Positions 1-6,600 of a DNA stretch of 10,698 nt are shown piece by piece. The notes beneath the pieces are model-generated. The model was not told where the DNA came from. It worked only from the letters and a program-made list of their open reading frames with translations, and ran no database searches. Source of the stretch: JBCDCP01 sp039181495 (GTDB taxonomy: Bacteria > Pseudomonadota > Alphaproteobacteria > Rhizobiales > Tepidamorphaceae); NCBI GenBank assembly GCA_039181495.1, contig JBCDCP010000101.1, positions 1 to 10,698 of the forward strand, written 5' to 3'. The position numbers and the translations under genes are program-made. Numbering within the stretch: the first letter of the stretch is position 1; each line of letters begins with the position of its first letter.

Positions 1-133
1 CAAAGGCGAAATCACGGATATGAGCGCCAAAACCGAGCGCGATGTCGTCAAATGCGCTGACAACGTCGTCGCTCGAGGTGCCGAACACGGCGTTCCAGTG
101 CTGCTCCCCCCGCCGTGCGCGTGTGTCGGTCAC
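1..133 (-). CDS. Carboxymuconolactone decarboxylase-like protein, N-terminal part only
   Basis: An open frame starts with GTG at 133 and runs off the window edge after 44 codons. The GTG overlaps the nuoD stop in a GTGA arrangement. A GAGG ribosome binding site (144-141) lies 7 bases before it, inside the nuoD 3' end, so translational coupling to nuoD is likely. The visible protein begins VTDTRARRGEQHWNAVFG and ends with an HIRDFAF stretch that continues into a G codon. A basic N-terminus, an early RG, a V-x-G and then a helix ending in (D/E)FAFG is the layout remembered for the N-terminus of the CMD family (4-carboxymuconolactone decarboxylase and relatives, small all-helical proteins). The catalytic region lies outside the window, so neither activity nor full length can be judged. 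The reading frame is secure from its start context; the family call is tentative. Confidence 0.6.
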   Translation of the reverse strand, partial: MTDTRARRGEQHWNAVFGTSSDDVVSAFDDIALGFGAHIRDFAF

Positions 134-1320
134 CGGTCGACCTCGCCGAAGACGATATCGAGCGAGCCCAGAATGGCCGAGACATCGGCCAGCATGTGTC
201 CCTTGCAGAGGAAATCCATGGCCTGGAGATGGGCGAAGCCGGGTGCGCGTAGCTTGCAGCGATAGGGTTTGTTGCCCCCATCGGACACGAGGTAGACGCC
301 GAATTCCCCCTTCGGTGCCTCGACGGCGGCATACACCTCGCCCTCAGGCACATGGTAGCCCTCGGTATAGAGCTTGAAGTGGTGGATTAGCGCTTCCATC
401 GAGCGCTTCATCTCACCCCTCTTGGGGGGCACCACCTTGCCATCAGTTGTTGAGACCGGGCCCTGACCCTTGGGTGACCGCAGCAATTCGATACACTGCT
501 TCATGATGTGCACCGACTGGCGCATCTCTTCCATGCGGATCAGATAACGGTCGTAGCAGTCACCGTTCTTGCCAATCGGGATATCGAATTCGAGATCGGC
601 GTAGCATTCATAGGGTTGGCTCTTGCGAAGGTCCCACGGCGCACCGGATCCGCGGACCATGACGCCCGAGAAGCCGTAAGCCCAGCCGTCCTCAAGCGAG
701 ACCACTGCGATGTCCACGTTGCGCTGCTTGAAGATGCGGTTGTCGGTCAGAAGTCCTTCAATGTCGTCGCAGATCTTGAGGAACGGGTCACAAAACGCCT
801 CGATATCGTCGATCAGATCCGGCGGCAGGTCCTGATGCACGCCACCGGGCCGGAAATAGGCCGCGTGCAGCCGTGCGCCCGATGCCCGTTCGTAGAAGAC
901 CATCAGCTTCTCGCGCTCTTCGAACCCCCACAGTGGCGGGGTCAGTGCGCCAACATCCATCGCTTGGGTGGTGACGTTGAGCAGGTGCGATAGCAAACGG
1001 CCGATCTCGGAATAAAGGACCCTGATGAGTTGTCCCCGATACGGCACTGTGATGCCAAGGAGCTTTTCAATCGCCAGCGCGAATGCGTGCTCCTGGTTCA
1101 TCGGTGCGACGTAGTCGAGCCGGTCAAAATAGGGCACGGCCTGCAGGTAGGTCTTGTGCTCGATCAGCTTTTCCGTGCCGCGGTGAAGCAGTCCGATATG
1201 CGGATCGACCCGCTCCACCACCTCGCCATCAAGTTCCAGCACAAGGCGCAGCACGCCATGGGCAGCCGGGTGCTGGGGGCCGAAATTGATCGTGAAGTTG
1301 CGGATGTCATGTTCCGTCAC
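130..1320 (-). CDS. nuoD: NADH-quinone oxidoreductase subunit D (NuoD, 49 kDa type)
   Basis: NuoD is the 49-kDa-type subunit of respiratory complex I. It sits in the peripheral arm and forms the quinone-binding cavity together with NuoB. The 396-residue length is normal for stand-alone NuoD and shows no fusion with NuoC. The N-terminal FGPQHPAAHGVLRL motif (residues 13-26) is present. His21, Tyr70 (in DRLDY) and Asp122 (in MDVGALTPP) have the same spacing as the quinone-site His, Tyr and Asp of the bovine 49 kDa subunit (59, 108, 160). The C-terminal block from GEFGVYLVSDGG to LDIVFGEVDR is intact. The ATG at 1320 overlaps the stop of the upstream GFA-family gene (ATGA), and its own stop overlaps the GTG of the next gene (GTGA). 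It is part of the nuo operon read from the promoter near 3424-3450. Confidence 0.98.
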   Translation of the reverse strand: MTEHDIRNFTINFGPQHPAAHGVLRLVLELDGEVVERVDPHIGLLHRGTEKLIEHKTYLQAVPYFDRLDYVAPMNQEHAFALAIEKLLGITVPYRGQLIRVLYSEIGRLLSHLLNVTTQAMDVGALTPPLWGFEEREKLMVFYERASGARLHAAYFRPGGVHQDLPPDLIDDIEAFCDPFLKICDDIEGLLTDNRIFKQRNVDIAVVSLEDGWAYGFSGVMVRGSGAPWDLRKSQPYECYADLEFDIPIGKNGDCYDRYLIRMEEMRQSVHIMKQCIELLRSPKGQGPVSTTDGKVVPPKRGEMKRSMEALIHHFKLYTEGYHVPEGEVYAAVEAPKGEFGVYLVSDGGNKPYRCKLRAPGFAHLQAMDFLCKGHMLADVSAILGSLDIVFGEVDR

Positions 1321-1742
1321 GACGAGCTCCCATCAGCAGAGAACATTGCGAAGATTTCCGCTGCCGTCAGCGTCTTGGTTTCCTGTGAGAAGCTGTAGCT
1401 CGCGGGCTTCTCGTCAATGAAAACCTGCATCGACAACGGGAACTCAGGAGCCTCGGCGAAGAGTTGCGCATTGACGTGGTATTCGCCGCCCTGTTGCAGC
1501 CGCCAGGCTATGCCGGTGCCGCATATCCGGCAAAACACCCGTTCGGCCCACTCGGACGATCTGTAGATGCCGATTGCGTCACCGCCAGCGAGGCTGACGT
1601 TCTCACCACATCCGATGGCGATGTAGGGACCTGCTGACCATTGGCGACACATCGAGCAGTGGCACGCTTCCGTGGTTTCGTGTTTGGGCGTCGCTTTGAC
1701 GGTGACGGCGCCGCACAAGCAGGCCCCTGCAAGCTCACTCAT
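1317..1742 (-). CDS. GFA-family (CENP-V/GFA domain) zinc protein inside the nuo operon
   Basis: This 141-residue protein belongs to the GFA superfamily, named after glutathione-dependent formaldehyde-activating enzyme. Most members have no proven activity. The zinc ligands expected for the fold are all present: C8-x-C10-G near the N-terminus, C27-H28-C29-S-x-C32-R, and F-C71-x-x-C74-GT. A late VFIDEKPASYSF segment (107-118) matches the family's C-terminal strand. Length is typical for the family. The gene starts at ATG 1742 overlapping the nuoC stop, and its stop overlaps the nuoD ATG. It is therefore locked between two Q-module subunit genes by two ATGA junctions, and polar or coupled expression with complex I is expected. 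There is no sign of damage or different codon use. The family call is confident; the substrate is unknown, and formaldehyde activation should not be assumed. Confidence 0.92.
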   Translation of the reverse strand: MSELAGACLCGAVTVKATPKHETTEACHCSMCRQWSAGPYIAIGCGENVSLAGGDAIGIYRSSEWAERVFCRICGTGIAWRLQQGGEYHVNAQLFAEAPEFPLSMQVFIDEKPASYSFSQETKTLTAAEIFAMFSADGSSS

Positions 1743-2356
1743 GATGCGCCATTCTCCGCTTTTTCATCACCAGGCAGGACGTAGTCAGCTCCCTCCCATG
1801 GTGAGAGGAAATCGAAGTTGCGAAACTCCTGATTGAGCTTCACAGGCTCGTAAACGACGCGTTTGAACTCATCGTCATACCGGACCTCGACATAGCCGGT
1901 GAGTGGGAAATCCTTGCGCAACGGGTGGCCGTCAAACCCGTAGTCGGTCAACAAACGCCGCAGGTCCGGATGATCCGAGAACAGAATGCCATAGAGATCG
2001 TAGGCTTCGCGTTCGAACCAGTCGGCTGCCGGCCAGATATGAGCGAGACTGGGAATCGGTGTCGTCTCATCGGTCGACACCTTGACCCTGATCCGCGCAT
2101 TCTGGCTCGGACTGAGCAGATGGTAGACCATGTCGAACCGTCTTTCCCGGGCCGGATAATCGACGCCGCAACCATCGATGAAGCAGACAAACAGGCAGGC
2201 CGGATCCTCATGCAGAAACCGCATGACATCATTCAGCCGTCCGGCGCTGACGGTCAGCGACAGCTCACCAAAATCGCTCGACAACTCGACCGCATCGCCG
2301 ACTTCGCTGGCGATCACCGCGGCGATGTCGCTGAGGGTCTCGTCCAGGCCCGTCAC
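1739..2356 (-). CDS. nuoC: NADH-quinone oxidoreductase subunit C (NuoC, 30 kDa type)
   Basis: NuoC is the 30-kDa-type peripheral-arm subunit of complex I, packed against NuoD in the Q-module. The 205-residue length is normal for alphaproteobacterial NuoC. The family signature is intact: residues 114-137 carry FEREAYDLYGILF followed by SDHPDLRRLL. After it come DGHPLRKDFPLTG and the C-terminal FDFLSPWEGADYVLPGDEK. The start codon is GTG at 2356, chosen because a GAGAGG ribosome binding site (2369-2364) sits 7 bases upstream and the protein begins directly with a family-like helical N-terminus (MTGLDETLSDIAAVI). A 49-base gap separates it from nuoB. Its stop overlaps the ATG of the GFA-family gene. 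Confidence 0.97.
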   Translation of the reverse strand: MTGLDETLSDIAAVIASEVGDAVELSSDFGELSLTVSAGRLNDVMRFLHEDPACLFVCFIDGCGVDYPARERRFDMVYHLLSPSQNARIRVKVSTDETTPIPSLAHIWPAADWFEREAYDLYGILFSDHPDLRRLLTDYGFDGHPLRKDFPLTGYVEVRYDDEFKRVVYEPVKLNQEFRNFDFLSPWEGADYVLPGDEKAENGAS

Positions 2357-2406
2357 CGGTATGCCTCTCGTATGCCCATTTCAGATGCTTCCGGCCCGTT
2401 GTCCGC

Positions 2407-2991
2407 TCAACGCTCGATTGTTCCGGTGCGGCGGATTTTCTTCTGCAGTAACAGGACGCCATACAACAGAGCCTCCGCGGTGGGCGGGCAGCCAGGAACG
2501 TAGATGTCGACCGGCACGATCCGGTCGCAACCGCGCACGACCGAATAGGAATAGTGATAGTAGCCCCCGCCATTTGCGCACGACCCCATGGAAATGACGT
2601 AACGCGGCTCGGGCATCTGGTCATAGACCTTTCGCAGAGCCGGAGCCATCTTGTTGGTCAGTGTGCCGGCCACGATCATGACGTCCGACTGACGCGGGCT
2701 TGCACGCGGCGCAAAACCGAAGCGTTCAGCATCATAGCGCGGCATCGACATCTGCATCATTTCCACCGCGCAGCAGGCGAGCCCGAAGGTCATCCACATC
2801 AGCGAGCCGGTCCGGGCCCAGTTGATGATGTCGTCGGTGGCTGTGACAATGAAGCCCTTGTCGGCAAGTTCATTGTTCATCTCGAGGAAAAACGGATCGT
2901 CCGCGCCAACGGGTTTACCGGTCCGCTGGTCCAGCACACCTGTCGCCGGATCGGATTCAAGCGGCTTCTCGTTGGTGCCGATCAATCCCAT
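2407..2991 (-). CDS. nuoB: NADH-quinone oxidoreductase subunit B (NuoB, PSST type)
   Basis: NuoB carries iron-sulfur cluster N2, the last cluster before quinone in complex I. Its four cluster cysteines are visible: the tandem C73-C74 in GLACCAVEMM, C138 in MGSCANGGG, and C168 in VPGCPPTAEALLYG. The start is placed at ATG 2991, giving 194 residues beginning MGLIGTNEKPLESDP, because family members usually start with an M-G-L/I-x-G-T-like segment and an AAAGGG element lies upstream. A GTG at 3012 would add seven residues (MAKGCTG) that are not family-like and would deepen the overlap with nuoA to 31 bases; with the ATG the overlap is 10 bases. The DDPFF...ELADKGF segment ahead of INWARTGSLMW is typical of alphaproteobacterial and mitochondrial NuoB. 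Confidence 0.96.
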   Translation of the reverse strand: MGLIGTNEKPLESDPATGVLDQRTGKPVGADDPFFLEMNNELADKGFIVTATDDIINWARTGSLMWMTFGLACCAVEMMQMSMPRYDAERFGFAPRASPRQSDVMIVAGTLTNKMAPALRKVYDQMPEPRYVISMGSCANGGGYYHYSYSVVRGCDRIVPVDIYVPGCPPTAEALLYGVLLLQKKIRRTGTIER

Positions 2992-3347
2992 TCCAGTGCA
3001 CCCTTTCGCCACTCATAGACAAAGCCAATGGTCAGCACGGTAAGGAACACCATCATCGACCAGAAACCGAACCAGCCGATTTCGTCGAACGCGACCGCCC
3101 AGGGAAACAGGAACGCGACCTCCAGGTCGAAAATGATGAACAGGATTGCCACCAGATAGAAGCGCACATCGAACTTCATGCGGGCATCATCAAAAGGCAT
3201 GAAGCCGCACTCATAGGGCGCTACTTTCTCGGGATCAGGATTGCTGATTGCGATCAGGAAAGGCGATGCCATCAACGCCAGAGCAATTCCGGTGGAGATT
3301 GCAATGAAGACGGCAATCGGCAGGTAATCCTGGAGAAACTCCGGCAT
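2982..3347 (-). CDS. nuoA: NADH-quinone oxidoreductase subunit A (NuoA)
   Basis: NuoA is a small membrane subunit of complex I at the junction with the Q-module. The 121-residue protein has three clear membrane segments: about 8-32 (YLPIAVFIAISTGIALALM), 62-86 and 95-112. The long loop after helix 1 holds the conserved KVAPYECG (41-48, Cys47), the loop cysteine used as a conformational marker in mitochondrial ND3. It is followed by FDVRFYLVAILFIIFDLEVAFLFPW with acidic D74 and E76 in helix 2. Start ATG 3347 has a GGAG ribosome binding site (3357-3354) 6 bases upstream. It is the first gene of the operon, with an 11-nucleotide-scale junction to nuoB (10-base overlap). A TATAAT promoter lies about 75 bases upstream. 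Confidence 0.97.
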   Translation of the reverse strand: MPEFLQDYLPIAVFIAISTGIALALMASPFLIAISNPDPEKVAPYECGFMPFDDARMKFDVRFYLVAILFIIFDLEVAFLFPWAVAFDEIGWFGFWSMMVFLTVLTIGFVYEWRKGALEWD

Positions 3348-3423
3348 ACACCACTCCGGATGGGGCCACGCGGAACATGGGGCGACTGCGAGTCGTTGGG
3401 TGTACCGCTCTCAGTTAAGAACG

Positions 3424-3450
3424 ATTATACGAACGCCTTCGCACCCGCAA
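3424..3450 (-). promoter_or_regulatory. Probable sigma-70 promoter of the nuo operon
   Basis: On the minus strand a perfect TATAAT (3429-3424) lies upstream of nuoA, preceded after a 15-base spacer by TTGCGG (3450-3445). The spacer is shorter than the ideal 17, so the -35 assignment is weaker than the -10. Transcription would begin near 3417, giving a leader of about 70 bases. That leader holds a small perfect hairpin, CGACT-N3-AGTCG (3395-3383). Confidence 0.5.
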
Positions 3451-3563
3451 CGCAGCCCCCCGCAAAAAGCGCCGGACCTTCATCAACGATGCCTGTGGCA
3501 AAATGCCCGGGTGGGACGCTTGTTTCGGGCATGTCCGATCAGACGCAAAGTCACTCACTGGCC

Positions 3564-3589
3564 AGCGTTTTCTTCGATCACAAAACGCT
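3564..3589. promoter_or_regulatory. Inverted repeat AGCGTTTT-N10-AAAACGCT
   Basis: Two perfect 8-base arms (3564-3571 and 3582-3589) face each other across 10 bases in the divergent nuoA / exported-protein intergenic region. There is no T-run after either arm on either strand, so a transcription terminator is unlikely. A dimeric regulator's operator or a cruciform are possible readings. The arm length is above casual expectation for a 338-bp region but not decisive. Confidence 0.35.
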
Positions 3590-3602
3590 CCGTTGGGGCG
3601 CT

Positions 3603-3614
3603 CAATAGGTATTG
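3603..3614. promoter_or_regulatory. Short palindrome CAATA-GG-TATTG
   Basis: A 12-base inverted repeat with perfect 5-base arms lies 72 bases before the start codon of the large exported-protein gene and 13 bases after the longer AGCGTTTT repeat. Alone it could be chance; it is listed because three inverted repeats cluster within about 95 bases here. Confidence 0.2.
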
Positions 3615-3639
3615 CCGCGCACGCCCCTGGCACACATCG

Positions 3640-3657
3640 CTGTAACACTTCCGTTAC
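3640..3657 (+). promoter_or_regulatory. Operator-like site CTGTAACACTTCCGTTAC, Pho-box-like
   Basis: GTAAC (3642-3646) and GTTAC (3653-3657) form a perfect inverted repeat with a 6-base spacer. Read as a direct repeat the same 18 bases are CTGTAAC-N4-CCGTTAC, with an 11-base period. That has the form of a PhoB box (two CTGTCA-like half-sites 11 bases apart), though both half-sites carry mismatches. It ends 28 bases before the start codon of the large exported-protein gene. No convincing -10 is visible, so the exact promoter is unresolved. Confidence 0.35.
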
Positions 3658-3669
3658 GGCAATTTCGTC

Positions 3670-3675
3670 AGGGGG
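3670..3675 (+). promoter_or_regulatory. Ribosome binding site AGGGGG fixing the start at 3686
   Basis: AGGGGG lies 10 bases before the ATG at 3686 in the sense strand. It supports this ATG over the in-frame one at 3503, as does the signal peptide that begins exactly here. Confidence 0.7.
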
Positions 3676-3685
3676 ATTGGACTTC

Positions 3686-6600
3686 ATGTGGTCTTGGAAG
3701 GACAAGCCGCGGTCACGCGTGACCAGGGCATGGATGATTGTGGGTCTGCTTTCGGTCCTCTGTTCCCACCCTGCCAAGGCCCAGACCAGCGACAGCGAGC
3801 CACCAGAGCCCGGACTGCTGACACCCGGTCAGGCAGCGGTCACGAGTTTCGGTGGCTATCTCAATCCTCCCAATGATGACGGTTTCCAGCAGGACCAGGC
3901 CCTCGATCCCGACGGCATCGTGCTACGCCTGATGGACCTTGGTGAGGCCGACGGCACCTGGCCTGCCGACATCCTCACCCCATCGCCGTTGCGCACCTAC
4001 ACCGCCGCTCAGCTGGGTCAGGTCTTCGGCCTCGCCTTCGATGACGCTGACAACCCCAACATCTATGTGACGGCAACCTCGCTCTACGGACTGCGGCGCG
4101 AGGGGGCTGGGGCGGATGCGACCTGGGTACAAGGTCAGTTCGGTGGCGAGGATGGAGCCGGTCCGGGAACGATCTGGAAAATCGACGGCACGACGGGCGA
4201 GATCAGTCTGTTCGCCAATGTTGAGCGAGACGGTGTTGCCAACAGTGGCCCAGGTTTGGGCAACATCGCTTTCGACCCGCTCAGCCAGCAGCTTTTTATG
4301 TCCGATCGGGACACCGGACTGATCCATCGCTTCGACCTGGACGGTCGCGATCTTGGGCAGTTTGATCATGGCGTCACAGCGCGACCCACGACAGGCGTTG
4401 CTGAGGAGCCTTTCGATCCCGAGAATCGCCTCGATCTGGGTGCCAGCGGCTTTGACCCCAATGATCCAAGGACGTGGGGTTATGCTCCGGAGGCACGCGC
4501 CGTCTTTGGCCTCGCCGTGAATGGCGGGCGACTCTACTACGCGGCCAGTGAAGGGCCGCAGATCTGGTCGGTCGGCATCGATAACGATGGTTCCTTCGGG
4601 GAGGATCCAAGGCTCGAATTCGACGTCCCGCTCGATTTCGCCAATGGCGAGATCACCGACATAACCTTCACGGCCGACCGCAAGATCGTTCTCGCGCAGC
4701 GCGGTCGGCAGATCGTTGCGGAAGACGGCCTCAGGTTTCACAATGAGGGTAATGCAGCGGTTTTCGCCTTCGTGCCTGAATCGCCAGATGACCCGGACAC
4801 ACCCGGCCGCTGGATTGCGGAGCACCAAAGCCTCTCCATTGGCTATTTCGAGCCCTACAAGATGGGATCGGGCGGTATATCGATCGGCCATGGCTACACT
4901 GAAGATGGCGCCATTTCCGGCCCGGCCTGCAAGGCGTCGATCTGGGCAACCGGTGATCAACTGGGCAATGCCGGCGAAGAGGCGGAACCCGTCGAAGGCT
5001 TGCAAGGCCAGCCGATAAACCGGCTGCGCACGGAAACCGGCCTGCCCGAGCAGATTACCACCTTCAGTATCGACGCAGCCCCGAATGGCTTTGGCGCCAG
5101 TGGTTTTCTGGGCGACATCGAGGTCTTTGTCCGCTGTGAAGGTCAGCTCGTTGCCGACCTCGATCCTTATGAGCCGCCAGTTTGTCCAAGCGACGATCCG
5201 CGTTGCTTGCCGCCAATCGAAGTCGTCGAGCCTCCCATTGACCCGGGCATCATTGATCCACCCCCTCCGCCGGGCCCTGACCTGGAGATCATCAAGATCG
5301 CGCAGGGTGAACGTTGTTTCCCCGGCGACGACTGCCGCTTCACCGTGCTCGTCCGCAATGTCGGCGATGCGGCTTATTATGGTCCGATCAGTTTTGAGGA
5401 TCAGACGGCATTCAACGAGCCGATCAGCAGTTTTGGCCCCGCTGGCGCCTGGCAATGTGCCGAAGGGGATTTCATCTCTGCCTTCTGCCGCCACGAAGAC
5501 GTCTATCTCGCGCCCGGCGAAGGCGTTTCCGTCGAGATTTTCCTGCCCATCAATGAAGACTGGGCACAGCCGATCTTCGAGAACTGTGCCACGCTCAGCT
5601 TCATGCCCTGGCAGGTGGGAGCCGACACCAACAGAGCCAACAATAGGTCCTGCGCCATTGCGCCGGTTTGTCAGCCGGGTCAACCGGGTTGCGGGCCCGA
5701 ACTGGCGCTCAGCCAGATCACCACTGGCTATTGCGAGACCGAGGGCGTCTGCCGGCTCTCCACCCGCATCACAAATCGTGGCGGCGAGCCGTTTACCGGT
5801 TCGCTGTCGTTTCAGATCGACGATTTCGCAGAAGGTCTGGCGCTTCAGAATTCGTCTCCCAACGATATCTGGTCCTGCGGGCCGAGCGGTGTCGGCGATT
5901 ATCGTTGCTTCTCAAATCCCGTCACGCTCGATCCCGGCGACTTTTCGCAAGTCGACGTCACGCTTGCGCTTCCCGACGATTACGAGACCGATGAGGCGCA
6001 CCAATGCGCCGCGCTGACCTGGCCGGCCGGATCGGGGGACGCCAACACGCTGAACGACCGCGACTGCGCAACGTTCAATGTCTGCCGCGGCGGCGACTGC
6101 CCTGCCGAGCTCCAGGTTTTGATGACCAACACCCCAAGGTGCCTACGAGGCGCCACCTGCCAAATTTATGACAGCGTGACAAATATCGGCGGTCAGGTGT
6201 TTGGAAACCCCGGTGAGAGCCTCGGCGTCGAAACATCGCTGGAGAACGCAACCGCAATTCCGAACACTGGAGGCTTTGCGGCCTATTTCTGTCCGGACGT
6301 GACCGTCAACGGCAACACAAGCCTGTGCCGGAACGAGCTGGAGAACGGCCTTCTGCCCGAATATCTCGACCTCGGCCAAAGCCAAATCCAGTACGCATTC
6401 ACCTTCGATGTGTCGGGTGTTCCCGAGGACCAGGAAACGATCGAGGTCTGCGCGCGCATCGCCTTTGAGGGCGATCAGACTGACCCGGATCCTTCGAACA
6501 ATGAAATATGCAGGGACGTCCTGCTCTGCGATGAAGATGGCTGCAGCGACGACATTACCGCACAGCTGAGGCGGCCTGCTGCCTGCTATCTGGGTCAGAG

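Noticed and set aside
1925..2503. 192-codon plus-strand frame opposite nuoC
   Set aside because: It is antisense to the conserved nuoC gene and has no recognisable features; it is a codon-bias shadow.
2992..3012. GTG start for nuoB at 3012
   Set aside because: It adds a non-family MAKGCTG extension and a deeper overlap with nuoA; the ATG at 2991 gives the expected MGLIGT start.
3503..3685. In-frame N-terminal extension of the exported protein from an ATG at 3503
   Set aside because: The extra 61 residues have no signal-peptide character and would bury the true signal sequence. The ATG at 3686 has a ribosome binding site and starts the signal peptide.
3740..3766. Possible lipobox (LSVLC) in the signal peptide
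   Set aside because: The residues at -1 and -2 are Leu and Val, not the small residues needed for lipidation, and a good AKA signal peptidase I site follows.
3923..5683. 586-codon open frame on the minus strand opposite the exported-protein gene
   Set aside because: It lies wholly antisense to a gene with a signal peptide and clear domain repeats, and its translation shows no domain logic. Long antisense frames are common in GC-rich genomes.
5085..6017. 310-codon open frame in another plus-strand phase inside the exported-protein gene
   Set aside because: The translation is a Ser/Arg/Pro-rich shadow with no family features, and it ends without relation to domain borders.
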